Shown: piece by piece, positions 8,293 to 17,900 of the stretch | How positions within the stretch are numbered: the stretch's first letter is position 1 | How the letters are laid out: each line of letters starts with the position of its first letter | Assembly: GCF_001037495.1 (NCBI RefSeq) | Contig: NZ_KQ089822.1 | Location: forward strand, 868,001 to 932,000 | DNA: 64,000 bases | Direction of reading: 5' to 3' | DNA from: Citrobacter sp. MGH106 | GTDB lineage: Bacteria > Pseudomonadota > Gammaproteobacteria > Enterobacterales > Enterobacteriaceae | The notes under the pieces: generated by a model | The model's input: only the letters and a program-made list of their open reading frames with translations | Database searches by the model: none | Told to the model about the DNA's origin: nothing | Position numbers and translations under genes: made by a program

Positions 8293-8808
8293 ATGGACTA
8301 CTTCACCCTCTTTGGCTTACCGGCCCGTTATCAGCTCGATACTCAGGCGCTGAGCCTACGTTTTCAGGATCTACAACGTCAGTATCATCCTGATAAATTC
8401 GCCAGCGGTTCCCAGGCGGAACAACTCGCTGCTGTTTCGCAGTCCGCCACTATCAACCAGGCCTGGCAAACGCTGCGCCATCCCTTGATGCGCGCCGAAT
8501 ATTTACTGTCTTTACACGGCTTTGATATCCAAAGCGAGCAGCATACGGTGCGTGATACCGCGTTCCTGATGGAGCAGCTCGAACTGCGCGAAGAGCTGGA
8601 TGAAATTGAACAGGCAAAAGACAGTGAACGTCTGGATGTATTGATGAAACGCATCAATGACATGTACACCGTTCGTCATCAACTGATGGTGGAACAGCTG
8701 GATAGCGAGGTGTGGGACGTGGCGGCAGATACCGTGCGTAAACTGCGTTTTCTCGATAAACTGCGAAGCAGTGCAGAACAACTCGAAGAAAAACTGCTCG
8801 ATTTTTAA
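8293..8808 (+). CDS. hscB: Fe-S co-chaperone HscB
   Basis: 171 residues from the ATG at 8293 ([17 protein letters not shown]), the E. coli length; a longer frame exists but lacks support. An N-terminal J-domain carries HPDK at residues 32-35, followed by a three-helix C-terminal domain that binds IscU. It stimulates the ATPase of HscA and delivers IscU to it. It lies 14 bp before hscA. Confidence 0.97.
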   Translation: MDYFTLFGLPARYQLDTQALSLRFQDLQRQYHPDKFASGSQAEQLAAVSQSATINQAWQTLRHPLMRAEYLLSLHGFDIQSEQHTVRDTAFLMEQLELREELDEIEQAKDSERLDVLMKRINDMYTVRHQLMVEQLDSEVWDVAADTVRKLRFLDKLRSSAEQLEEKLLDF

Positions 8809-8822
8809 TTTCGGAAGCGAAA

Positions 8823-10673
8823 ATGGCCTTATTACAAATTAGTGAGCCTGGTCTGAGCGCTGCGCCACACCAGCGTCGTCTGGCGGCAGGCATCGACTTA
8901 GGCACCACCAACTCTCTGGTCGCGACCGTACGCAGCGGCCAGGCCGAAACGCTGGCTGACCACGAAGGTCGCCACCTGTTGCCGTCAGTGGTTCACTATC
9001 AGCAGCAGGGGTATTCGGTTGGTTACGATGCTCGTGCCAACGCTGCGCTTGATACGGCAAACACTGTTAGCTCGGTAAAACGTATGATGGGCCGCTCGCT
9101 GGCGGATATCCAGGCGCGCTACCCGCATCTACCTTATTCGTTCCAGGCGAGCGAAAACGGCTTGCCGATGATCGAAACCGCTGCCGGTTTGCTCAATCCG
9201 GTACGCGTCTCAGCCGACATACTGAAAGCGCTGGCCGCGCGGGCGACCGAAGCGCTGTCCGGCGAACTGGATGGCGTGGTGATCACTGTTCCGGCTTACT
9301 TTGATGATGCTCAGCGTCAGGGGACGAAAGACGCCGCGCGCCTGGCTGGCTTGCACGTGCTGCGCCTGTTGAACGAACCGACAGCTGCGGCAATCGCCTA
9401 TGGCCTGGATTCCGGTCAGGAAGGTGTGATTGCCGTTTATGACCTCGGTGGCGGTACTTTTGATATTTCTATTCTGCGTCTGAGCCGTGGCGTGTTCGAA
9501 GTACTGGCGACCGGTGGTGATTCCGCGCTCGGCGGCGACGACTTCGACCACCTGCTGGCTGATTACATTCGCGAGCAGGCGGGCGTTGCCGATCGCAGCG
9601 ATAATCGCGTGCAGCGTGAACTGCTGGATGCCGCCATTGCCGCTAAAATTGCGCTCAGCGACGCCGGGTCCGTGACGGTCAACGTGGCGGGTTGGCAGGG
9701 TGAAATCACCCGCGAAACCTTTAATGAACTGATTTCCGCACTGGTTAAGCGCACGCTGCTGGCCTGCCGTCGCGCACTGAAAGATGCCGGCGTTGAGGCG
9801 CAGGACGTACTGGAAGTTGTGATGGTCGGTGGTTCAACGCGCGTACCGCTGGTGCGTGAGCGCGTGGGTGAATTCTTTGGCCGTACGCCGCTGACTTCTA
9901 TTGATCCGGATAAAGTGGTCGCCATCGGCGCGGCAATCCAGGCTGATATTCTGGTCGGGAATAAACCAGACAGCGAAATGCTGTTGCTGGACGTTATCCC
10001 ACTGTCCCTGGGGCTTGAAACCATGGGCGGTCTGGTGGAAAAAGTGATCCCGCGTAACACCACTATTCCGGTGGCGCGCGCACAGGATTTCACCACCTTT
10101 AAAGACGGTCAAACCGCGATGTCCATCCACGTGATGCAGGGCGAGCGTGAGCTGGTGCAGGACTGCCGTTCACTGGCGCGTTTTGCGCTGCGTGGTATTC
10201 CGGCGCTGCCAGCAGGCGGCGCGCATATCCGCGTCACCTTCCAGGTCGATGCGGACGGACTGCTAAGCGTGACCGCCATGGAGAAATCCACTGGCGTGGA
10301 ATCCTCCATCCAGGTCAAACCATCCTACGGATTGACCGACGGTGAAATCGCCTCAATGATTCAGGATTCGATGAGTTTTGCCGAGCAGGATGTCAAAGCC
10401 CGCATGTTGGCAGAACAAAAAGTCGAAGCGGCACGTGTGCTGGAAAGTTTATCCGGTGCGCTCGCTGCTGATGCCGCGCTGTTAAGCGCCGCAGAACGTC
10501 AGGCTATCGACGCCGCCGCCGCGCATTTGAGCGAGGTTGCACAGGGCGACGATGTTGACGCTATCGAACAAGCCATTAAAAACGTAGACAAACAAACCCA
10601 GGAATTCGCCGCTCGCCGTATGGATAAATCCGTCCGTAGCGCGCTGAAAGGCCATTCCGTGGACGAGGTTTAA
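8823..10673 (+). CDS. hscA: Hsp70-type Fe-S chaperone HscA
   Basis: 616 residues, as in E. coli. The N-terminal actin-like ATPase carries [14 protein letters not shown] near residue 23 and [16 protein letters not shown] near 200. A substrate-binding domain and helical lid follow. It binds the LPPVK motif of IscU and drives cluster release with ATP. Its stop is one base before the fdx start codon (10675), so the two genes are probably coupled. Confidence 0.98.
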   Translation: MALLQISEPGLSAAPHQRRLAAGIDLGTTNSLVATVRSGQAETLADHEGRHLLPSVVHYQQQGYSVGYDARANAALDTANTVSSVKRMMGRSLADIQARYPHLPYSFQASENGLPMIETAAGLLNPVRVSADILKALAARATEALSGELDGVVITVPAYFDDAQRQGTKDAARLAGLHVLRLLNEPTAAAIAYGLDSGQEGVIAVYDLGGGTFDISILRLSRGVFEVLATGGDSALGGDDFDHLLADYIREQAGVADRSDNRVQRELLDAAIAAKIALSDAGSVTVNVAGWQGEITRETFNELISALVKRTLLACRRALKDAGVEAQDVLEVVMVGGSTRVPLVRERVGEFFGRTPLTSIDPDKVVAIGAAIQADILVGNKPDSEMLLLDVIPLSLGLETMGGLVEKVIPRNTTIPVARAQDFTTFKDGQTAMSIHVMQGERELVQDCRSLARFALRGIPALPAGGAHIRVTFQVDADGLLSVTAMEKSTGVESSIQVKPSYGLTDGEIASMIQDSMSFAEQDVKARMLAEQKVEAARVLESLSGALAADAALLSAAERQAIDAAAAHLSEVAQGDDVDAIEQAIKNVDKQTQEFAARRMDKSVRSALKGHSVDEV

Positions 10674-10674
10674 T

Positions 10675-11010
10675 ATGCCAAAGATTGTTATTTTGCCTCA
10701 TCAGGATCTCTGTCCCGATGGCGCAGTTCTGGAAGCTGAGACCGGCGAAACTATTCTCGACGTTGCCCTGCGTAACGGCATTGAGATTGAACACGCCTGT
10801 GAAAAATCCTGTGCCTGCACTACCTGTCACTGCATCGTACGTGAAGGTTTTGACTCTTTACCGGAAAGTACGGAAGAAGAAGACGACATGCTGGATAAAG
10901 CCTGGGGGCTGGAGCCGGAGAGCCGTTTAAGCTGTCAGGCGCGCGTCACCGGGGATGATTTAGTGGTCGAAATCCCACGTTACACAATCAATCATGCACG
11001 TGAGCATTAA
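10675..11010 (+). CDS. fdx: [2Fe-2S] adrenodoxin-type ferredoxin
   Basis: 111 residues. The cluster ligands C42, C48, C51 and C87 are present ([14 protein letters not shown] and RLSCQAR). It supplies electrons for cluster assembly on IscU and for reductive coupling of clusters. It follows hscA by one base. Confidence 0.98.
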   Translation: MPKIVILPHQDLCPDGAVLEAETGETILDVALRNGIEIEHACEKSCACTTCHCIVREGFDSLPESTEEEDDMLDKAWGLEPESRLSCQARVTGDDLVVEIPRYTINHAREH

Positions 11011-11021
11011 CAGAGGGTAGT

Positions 11022-11222
11022 ATGGGACTGAAGTGGACCGATAGCCGCGAAATCGGTGAGGCGCTGTATGATGCGTTCCCCGATCTCGATCCTAAGACCG
11101 TTCGTTTCACCGATCTTCATCAGTGGATCTGCGATCTTGAGGAATTTGATGACGACCCTGGCGCATCCAATGAAAAAATTCTGGAGGCGATTCTGCTAGT
11201 CTGGTTAGATGAAGCAGAGTAA
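11022..11222 (+). CDS. iscX: Isc accessory protein IscX
   Basis: A 66-residue acidic protein (also called YfhJ) beginning [15 protein letters not shown], with the conserved [16 protein letters not shown] region. It binds IscS and iron and adjusts IscS activity in a way related to frataxin. It is the last gene of the isc operon, and a hairpin follows at once. Confidence 0.97.
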   Translation: MGLKWTDSREIGEALYDAFPDLDPKTVRFTDLHQWICDLEEFDDDPGASNEKILEAILLVWLDEAE

Positions 11223-11230
11223 GTCACATA

Positions 11231-11257
11231 ACGGGCTGCCATATGGCGGCCCGTTTG
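11231..11257 (+). terminator. Hairpin after iscX
   Basis: The stem ACGGGCTGCC / GGCGGCCCGT with loop ATAT is followed by TT. It ends or attenuates the isc transcript 20 bp before pepB. Confidence 0.7.
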
Positions 11258-11275
11258 CTAATAAGGATAAATAAA

Positions 11276-12559
11276 ATGACAGAAGCCATGAAAATTACGC
11301 TTTCCACGCAACCGGCCGATGCTCGCTGGGGTGAAAAGGCGACATACAGTATTAATAATGACGGCATTACCCTGCACCTTAATGGAAAAGATGATCTGGG
11401 GCTTATTCAGCGTGCCGCGCGTAAAATTGATGGTCTGGGTATCAAACATGCCCAACTTGACGGCGAAGGCTGGGATATCGAGCGTAGCTGGGCATTCTGG
11501 CAAGGCTACAAAGGGCCTAAAGGCAGCCGCAAAGTTGAATGGGCAACCCTGGATGAGGCGCAGCGCAAAGAGCTGGACAGCCGCCTGAAAATCATTGACT
11601 GGGTACGAGACACCATCAATGCCCCGGCAGAAGAGCTTGGCCCGGAACAACTGGCGCAGCGTGCTGTTGACCTGCTGTGCAGCGTGGCGTGTGATAACGT
11701 TTCTTATCGCATCACCAAAGGTGAAGATCTGCGCGAACAGAATTATATGGGACTACATACGGTTGGCCGGGGTTCTGAACGCCCGCCGGTACTGCTGGCG
11801 CTGGACTACAACCCGACAGGCGATAAAGAAGCGCCTGTCTATGCCTGCCTGGTCGGCAAAGGGATTACCTTTGACTCCGGTGGTTACAGCATCAAACAAA
11901 GCGCGTTTATGGACTCCATGAAGTCTGACATGGGCGGTGCGGCAACGGTGACCGGCGCGCTGGCGTTTGCAATCACCCGTGGTCTGAACAAACGTGTGAA
12001 GCTGTACCTGTGCTGTGCGGATAACCTGATTAGCGGTAACGCGTTCAAGCTGGGCGATATCATTCGCTATCGCAACGGCAAAAATGTTGAAGTGATGAAC
12101 ACTGACGCTGAAGGGCGTCTGGTACTGGCGGATGGTTTAATTGACGCCAGTGCGCAGAAGCCGGAGCTGATTATTGATGCCGCTACCCTGACAGGTGCAG
12201 CGAAAACGGCGTTAGGTAATGATTATCACGCGCTGTTTAGCTTTGATGACAAGTTAGCGGCTCGCCTGCTGGCAAGCGCTGCTGAGGAAAACGAACCGTT
12301 CTGGCGTCTGCCGCTGGCGGAATTCCACCGGGGTCAGTTGCCGTCTAATTTTGCGGAACTGAATAATACCGGTAGTGCTGCCTATCCAGCAGGTGCGAGT
12401 ACCGCTGCGGGGTTCCTGTCACACTTCGTCGAAAACTATCAGCAAGGCTGGTTGCATATCGACTGCTCTGCAACTTATCGTAAAGCGCCGGTTGAGCAAT
12501 GGTCTGCGGGAGCGACCGGGCTGGGTGTACGCACGATTGCTAACCTGTTAACCGCGTAA
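11276..12559 (+). CDS. pepB: Peptidase B, M17 leucyl aminopeptidase family
   Basis: 427 residues from the ATG at 11276, which follows AAGGATAAATAAA; the first residues [19 protein letters not shown] match E. coli. The M17 signature [14 protein letters not shown] and the metal-site stretch [16 protein letters not shown] are seen. It is a cytoplasmic two-metal aminopeptidase that removes N-terminal residues from peptides, including Cys-Gly. It follows the isc operon and may receive some readthrough from it. Confidence 0.97.
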   Translation: MTEAMKITLSTQPADARWGEKATYSINNDGITLHLNGKDDLGLIQRAARKIDGLGIKHAQLDGEGWDIERSWAFWQGYKGPKGSRKVEWATLDEAQRKELDSRLKIIDWVRDTINAPAEELGPEQLAQRAVDLLCSVACDNVSYRITKGEDLREQNYMGLHTVGRGSERPPVLLALDYNPTGDKEAPVYACLVGKGITFDSGGYSIKQSAFMDSMKSDMGGAATVTGALAFAITRGLNKRVKLYLCCADNLISGNAFKLGDIIRYRNGKNVEVMNTDAEGRLVLADGLIDASAQKPELIIDAATLTGAAKTALGNDYHALFSFDDKLAARLLASAAEENEPFWRLPLAEFHRGQLPSNFAELNNTGSAAYPAGASTAAGFLSHFVENYQQGWLHIDCSATYRKAPVEQWSAGATGLGVRTIANLLTA

Positions 12560-12572
12560 CTTATGACTGTAT

Positions 12573-12602
12573 TGCCGGATGGCGTTTCGCGCATCCGGCT
12601 TG
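12573..12602. repeat. REP element
   Basis: The palindrome GCCGGATGGCG-TTTCGC-GCATCCGGC lies just after pepB and before sseB, a typical REP position. Confidence 0.8.
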
Positions 12603-12629
12603 CACGTATTCATCCAATTTGTGGTTCTT

Positions 12630-13406
12630 ATGTCTGAAACAAAAAACGAATTAGAAACGTTGCTGGAAAAAGCCGCGACAGAGCCTGCGCATCGTCCGGC
12701 ATTTTTTCGCACTTTGCTGGAGTCTACCGTCTGGGTACCGGGTACAGCCGCAGAAGGTGAGGCGGTGGTTGAAGACAGTGCGCTGGATTTGCAGCACTGG
12801 GAAAAAGAAGACGGCACTACTGTAATCCCGTTTTTCACCTCCCTTGAAGCGCTGCAACAGGCCGTTGAAGATGAGCAGGCGTTTGTCGTCATGCCGGTGC
12901 GTACACTGTTTGAAATGACGCTGGGCGAGACGCTGTTTCTCAATGCCAAGCTGCCGACGGGCAAAGAATTTATGCCGCGCGAGATCAGCTTGTTGATGGG
13001 AGAGGAAGGCAATCCACTGAGTACCCAGGAAGTACTGGAAGGCGGTGAATCGCTGATCCTCTCTGAAGTCGCGGAGCCTCCTGCGCAGATGATTGACTCG
13101 CTGACTACGTTGTTTAAGACCATTAAGCCGGTTAAACGCGCGTTTCTTTGCTCAATTAAAGAAAGTGCAGATGCCCAGCCTAACCTGCTGATTGGCATTG
13201 AAGCCGATGGTGATATTGAAGAGATTATTCTTGCAACAGGTAGCGTAGCAACTGACACGTTACCGGGGGATGAACCTGTTGATATCTGCCAGGTGAAGAA
13301 AGGTGAGAAAGGGGTCAGCCACTTTATTACTGAGCACATCGCACCGTTCTATGAGCGCCGCTGGGGCGGTTTCTTGCGCGATTTTAAACAGAATCGAATT
13401 ATCTGA
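12630..13406 (+). CDS. sseB: SseB, serine-sensitivity enhancing protein
   Basis: 258 residues from the ATG at 12630 (MSETKNELETLLEKAATEP), the E. coli length and near-identical over its whole length. No strong Shine-Dalgarno precedes this start, but homology fixes it. In E. coli, overexpression increases sensitivity to serine; the biochemical role is not known. Pfam SseB N- and C-terminal domains cover the protein. It is convergent with the timP transcript, and a shared hairpin separates them. Do not confuse it with the Salmonella SPI-2 translocon SseB, which is unrelated. Confidence 0.96.
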   Translation: MSETKNELETLLEKAATEPAHRPAFFRTLLESTVWVPGTAAEGEAVVEDSALDLQHWEKEDGTTVIPFFTSLEALQQAVEDEQAFVVMPVRTLFEMTLGETLFLNAKLPTGKEFMPREISLLMGEEGNPLSTQEVLEGGESLILSEVAEPPAQMIDSLTTLFKTIKPVKRAFLCSIKESADAQPNLLIGIEADGDIEEIILATGSVATDTLPGDEPVDICQVKKGEKGVSHFITEHIAPFYERRWGGFLRDFKQNRII

Positions 13407-13416
13407 TTAAAGGAAA

Positions 13417-13434
13417 GCCGCCCCGAAGGGCGGC
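13417..13434. terminator. Bidirectional hairpin ending sseB and timP
   Basis: GCCGCCCCGAAGGGCGGC is a 7-bp GC stem with a short loop between the convergent sseB and timP ends. Flanking T-rich runs are weak on both strands. Confidence 0.65.
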
Positions 13435-13442
13435 TGCCTGGC

Positions 13443-13559
13443 TTACTTGCCCTGAACGTTATAACTTATGAAGGCGGGATGAGCAGCGTCACCCCGATCT
13501 CCGTGAAGATACAACGCACCAGAAACAACAAGCACGATACAGACGTACCGTATCTTCAT
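13443..13559 (-). CDS. timP: Small toxic inner-membrane protein TimP
   Basis: A 38-codon frame inside the RyfA transcript begins MKIRYVCIVLVVSGALYLHG and ends ISYNVQGK. The N-terminal part is a positively charged start plus a hydrophobic stretch of about 13 residues, like a Sec signal or membrane anchor. TimP of Salmonella, of the same size and at the same locus, is a Sec-dependent inner-membrane protein whose overproduction makes the membrane leak. The Shine-Dalgarno is weak and the leader is long, in line with control of translation by RNA structure and by TimR. Very short for routine gene finders, so easily missed. Confidence 0.85.
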   Translation of the reverse strand: MKIRYVCIVLVVSGALYLHGDRGDAAHPAFISYNVQGK

Positions 13560-13622
13560 TGTGCGGTCCATGCGAAGACCGCATCACGACAGCACCACTG
13601 GCGATAATGCCGCGATAGCAAG

Positions 13623-13640
13623 CACTACGGTGTGCCTGCG
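13623..13640 (-). promoter_or_regulatory. TimR pairing site in timP leader
   Basis: Read on the minus strand this is CGCAGGCACACCGTAGTG. It is fully complementary to the TimR 5' segment at 13785-13802 over 18 nt, one pair being G-U. It lies about 64 nt before the timP start codon. Confidence 0.8.
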
Positions 13641-13750
13641 CTTACGGCCATGGAATGTCCTTTTCCTAAACCAGTGCCCGCTTGCGAGGCGGCGAAAAGG
13701 GCCGGGAAAGATAATACCCCAAACATTGAATAGTTTCCCAGCTAATCAAC

Positions 13751-13779
13751 TTGACATAATCCGCCTGAAACGCGATTAT
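13751..13779 (+). promoter_or_regulatory. Sigma-70 promoter of timR
   Basis: A consensus -35 TTGACA (13751-13756), a 17-bp spacer and a -10 GATTAT (13774-13779) are seen. The predicted start at about 13785-13787 coincides with the start of the complementarity segment. Confidence 0.75.
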
Positions 13780-13784
13780 TAATT

Positions 13785-13888
13785 CACTACGGTGTGTCTG
13801 CGTTGCTATGGCAACATAGTTTGCTGGGAAGGCCGCGAACCGGACCAGCACAAAAAAACCGCTCAAATCGAAATGAGCGGTTTTTTTG
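13785..13888 (+). ncRNA. timR: TimR antitoxin small RNA
   Basis: A compact transcription unit of about 105 nt: consensus promoter, 5' segment CACTACGGTGTGTCTGCG, a small hairpin GTTGC-TATG-GCAAC (about 13802-13815) and a strong intrinsic terminator at 13859-13887. The 5' segment pairs perfectly (17 Watson-Crick, 1 wobble) with the timP leader. In Salmonella, TimR base-pairs with timP mRNA to stop its translation. The divergent gene arrangement with about 18 nt of homology is that of type I toxin-antitoxin loci such as istR/tisB. Confidence 0.82.
13852..13888. terminator. Bidirectional intrinsic terminator (timR and sseA)
   Basis: The stem CCGCTCA/TGAGCGG is flanked by A7 on the left and T7 on the right, so it works on both strands. 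It ends timR on the plus strand and sseA on the minus strand. Confidence 0.9.
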
Positions 13889-13916
13889 TGGGCGAAACAG
13901 GCGAGTAAATCAGATT

Positions 13917-14768
13917 TTATTTAGCTTCAGCCGGTTCAACGGGTAAATCGGATCGAGCGCCCCATTCACTCCACGCGCCGTCATACAACGCCACGTTGGG
14001 GACGCCAAGAGTAGCAAACGCCAGCACCACGACAGCAGCCGTAACGCCGGAACCACAACTGGCAATGATTGGTCTGTCGAAACTGACGCCGTGGCTAAAG
14101 AAAATGGCATCCAGCTCGTCGGTTGTTTTTAATTCCCCGTCACGAACCAGTTCTGTCCACGGTACGTTCAGTGCACCGGGAACATGGCCGCGCTTCAGGC
14201 CAGGACGCGGTTCGTCAATCTGTGCATTAAAACGTGCAGCCGGACGGGCATCCACGATCTGTGCCGTTTTTTCATGGCTGGCCAACAGGACATCGGTCAC
14301 CTTAACTACAGCTTCTGGTGTAAACGCCACGTCAAACTCACCCTCTGGTAAATCAACGATTCCTTCCTGCAGCGGTAGCTCATCACGCTGCCAGCCCGCC
14401 AGACCGCCCGCCAGAATAGAGACATTTTCTACGCCAAATGTCCTCAGCATCCACCATGCGCGCGGGGCAGAGAACAGATTGCCTTCGTCGTAGATCACCA
14501 AATGTTTATCCTGATGAATACCAGACTCGCGCATGGCGACGGCGAAAGCTTCCGGGCGCGGCATCATATGCGGTAACGGTGATGTATGGTCGGAGAGTGC
14601 TTCGATATCAAAAAAGATCGCGCCGGGAATATGGCCAGAACGATACTCTTCGCCAACATCGCGATCTTCCTGTCCTGGCGGTGCCATACGGGCATCAAGA
14701 ATTTGTATTTCCGGATCGTCAATATGTTCGATAAGCCAGTCGGCAGCGACAAAGAAGGCGGTGGTCAT
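13917..14768 (-). CDS. sseA: 3-mercaptopyruvate sulfurtransferase SseA
   Basis: 283 residues from the ATG at 14768, which follows GGAG by 6 nt; E. coli SseA is 281 residues, so upstream in-frame ATGs are not needed. It has two rhodanese domains; the C-terminal one carries the active loop CGSGVTA with the persulfide-forming cysteine. It transfers sulfur from 3-mercaptopyruvate to thiols or cyanide, yielding pyruvate. It is divergent from yfhM. Confidence 0.96.
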   Translation of the reverse strand: MTTAFFVAADWLIEHIDDPEIQILDARMAPPGQEDRDVGEEYRSGHIPGAIFFDIEALSDHTSPLPHMMPRPEAFAVAMRESGIHQDKHLVIYDEGNLFSAPRAWWMLRTFGVENVSILAGGLAGWQRDELPLQEGIVDLPEGEFDVAFTPEAVVKVTDVLLASHEKTAQIVDARPAARFNAQIDEPRPGLKRGHVPGALNVPWTELVRDGELKTTDELDAIFFSHGVSFDRPIIASCGSGVTAAVVVLAFATLGVPNVALYDGAWSEWGARSDLPVEPAEAK

Positions 14769-14974
14769 AGGCATCTCCATTTTTACCAGGTTTCGGCAAA
14801 TTGTCGGATGTTTACCTGAAAGGGACAAGTAAAAGAGGCTGATTTGTCAGGCGGATCCACATTAATCACGAAAATTTAGACTACGCGGACGAGTTACTGG
14901 CTTCCACAACCTGAAATCTCACGCATAATAGTTGTTCTACGTAGCTAACAGGCCACTACGGCCAGGGATGAAAA

Positions 14975-17900
14975 ATGAAATATATACGCGTAGCGGCCTG
15001 TATGCTGATGTTGGCGCTGGTGGGGTGCGATAATAACGATAAGCCGCCGACGGACGGGAAAAATGATGCACCAGCCCCGCAAACCGCCCCGGCAAAAGAT
15101 AAGGCCCAGTTACAGAAACTGACGCAGCAAAGTCAGGGTAAGGCGTTGACGCTGCTCGATGCCTCTGAAGTTCAGTTAGACGGTGCGGCGACGTTGGTGC
15201 TGACCTTCTCCATTCCGCTCGATCCAGAGCAGGACTTTTCCCGTGTCGTGCACGTTGTTGATAAGAAAAACGGCAAAGTTGATGGTGCCTGGGAACTGGC
15301 GCCAAATCTGAAAGAATTGCGTTTACGTCATCTGGAACCTAACCGCGAACTGGTGGTGACCATTGAGCGTAATTTGCTGGCGCTGAATAAGGCAACATTT
15401 GGCATCGATTATGAAAAAAACATCACCACGCGCGACGTCCAGCCGAGCGTAGGATTTGCCAGTCGTGGTTCTCTGTTGCCGGGTAAAGTTATCGAAGGGC
15501 TGCCGGTGATGGCGCTGAATGTCGATAGTGTGGACGTGAACTTCTTTCGCGTGAAGCCGGAGTCGCTCGGTGCGTTTATCAGCCAGTGGGAATACCGCAA
15601 CTCCCTGTCCAACTGGGAGTCAGACAATCTTCTGAAGATGGCCGAACTGGTCTATACCGGGCGCTTTGACCTCAATCCTGCGCGCAATACCCGTGAGAAA
15701 CTGTTGTTGCCGCTGGGCGATATCAAACCGTTGCAGCAGGCAGGCGTTTACGTTGCGGTGATGAATCAGGCCGGGCATTACAACTACAGCAATGCCGCCA
15801 CGCTGTTCACCCTCAGCGACATTGGTGTTTCCGCACACCGTTACCACAACCAATTGGATGTCTTTACCCAGAGCCTGGAAAATGGAGCTTCCCAGCAGGG
15901 AATTGATGTCACCTTGCTGAATGAGAAAGGGCAGACGCTGGCGCAGGCGACCACTGATGCACAGGGACACGTTAAGCTTGAGACCGATAAAGAAGCGGCG
16001 TTACTGCTGGCGCGCAAAGACGGGCAAACCACGCTGTTGGATCTGAAGTTGCCCGCTCTGGATTTGGCTGAATTTGATATTGCGGGCGCGCCGGGATACA
16101 GCAAACAGTTCTTCATGTTCGGCCCGCGCGATCTTTATCGTCCTGGTGAAACGGTGATACTTAATGGATTGCTGCGCGACAGCGACGGCAAAACGTTGCC
16201 CGATCAACCGATTAAACTGGAAGTGATAAAACCCGATGGACAGGTGTTACGCACCGTAGTCAGCCAGCCAGAGAACGGTCTTTACCGTCTGAGCTGGCCG
16301 CTGGACAGTAGCGCGCCAACCGGAATGTGGCATATCCGGGCAAACACCGGGGATAACCATGCGCGGATGTGGGATTTCCACGTCGAAGATTTTATGCCAG
16401 AGCGGATGGCGCTCAATCTCACCGCCAGCAAGATGCCGATAGCGCCGACTGACGACGTGAAGTTCTCGGTTGTTGGTTACTATCTGTACGGTGCGCCAGC
16501 GAATGGCAATGCCTTGCAGGGACAGCTTTTCCTGCGGCCACTGCGTGAGGCGGTGCCGGCATTGCCAGGATTCCAGTTTGGTAATATTGCCGAAGAAAAC
16601 CTCTCCCGCAGCCTGGATGAAGTTCAGCTCACGCTGGATGAAAACGGTCGTGGTGAAGTGGTAACGAATAGCCAGTGGCAAGAAGCGCACTCCCCTCTAC
16701 AGGTTATTTTGCAGGCGAGTTTGCTGGAATCGGGCGGTCGTCCGGTGACGCGCCGGGTCGAACAGTCTGTCTGGCCTGCCGATATTCTGCCGGGCATCAG
16801 GCCACAATTTGCAGCGAAATCTGTATATGACTACCGTACGGATACCACCGTTAATCAGCCCATTGTTGATGAAGACAGCAATGCAGCTTTTGATGTTGTG
16901 TATGCTGATGCCCGGGGATCGAAAAAAGCCGTTTCAGGTTTACAGGTTCGTTTGATTCGTGAACGCCGGGATTACTACTGGAACTGGTCAGAAGGCGAGG
17001 GGTGGCAATCACAATTTGATCAAAAGGATCTGGTTGAAGGTGAACAGACGCTGGATCTTAAGGCCGATGAAACCGGTAAGGTTAGCTTCCCGGTTGAGTG
17101 GGGGGCTTACCGTCTGGAGGTCAAAGCGCCGAACGATACGGTGAGCAGCGTGCGCTTCTGGGCCGGATACAGCTGGCAGGATAACAGCGATGGTAGCGGT
17201 GCGGTGCGTCCCGATCGCGTAACGCTGAAACTGGATAAACCCAACTATCGTCCTGGCGATACCATTAAGTTACACATCGCTGCGCCAACCGCTGGCAAAG
17301 GCTACGCGATGGTGGAATCCAGCGAGGGGCCACTGTGGTGGCAAGAGATAGATGTACCTGCTGATGGACTGGATCTCTCTATCCCGGTCGATAAAACCTG
17401 GAATCGACACGACCTTTATCTCAGTGCACTGGTAATTCGTCCTGGTGACAAATCGCGTTCTGCAACACCAAAACGCGCAGTCGGATTGCTGCATCTGCCG
17501 TTGGGTGATGAAAACCGCCGTCTTGATTTGACGCTGGATAACCCTGCCAAAATGCGTCCAAATCAGCCTCTGACCGTTAAAGTGAAGGCCAGTGTTAAAA
17601 ACGGTGCAGTGCCAAAACAAGTTAACGTACTGGTTTCTGCGGTGGACAGCGGAGTGTTGAATATTACGGACTACACCACGCCGGATCCATGGCAGGCGTT
17701 TTTCGGGCAGAAACGCTATGGGGCGGATATTTACGATATTTATGGTCAGGTGATCGAAGGGCAGGGCCGTCTGGCGGCGCTGCGTTTTGGTGGCGATGGC
17801 GATGAGTTAAAACGTGGCGGTAAACCGCCGGTCAATCACATCAATATCGTGGCACAACAGGCGTTGCCGGTAATACTCAACGATCAGGGTGAAGGCACGG

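Larger units (their letters stand above)
13408..13704 (-). ncRNA. ryfA: timP mRNA (formerly RyfA small RNA)
   Basis: The locus between sseA and sseB holds a transcript of about 300 nt on the minus strand. A -10 TATTAT is read on the minus strand at 13716-13711. The transcript should end at the GC-rich hairpin 13417-13434. This size and place match RyfA of E. coli and Salmonella. It was long considered non-coding but in Salmonella is the mRNA of the small toxin TimP. A long 5' leader (about 145 nt) precedes the reading frame and carries the TimR pairing site. Ends are inferred, not measured. Confidence 0.8.
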
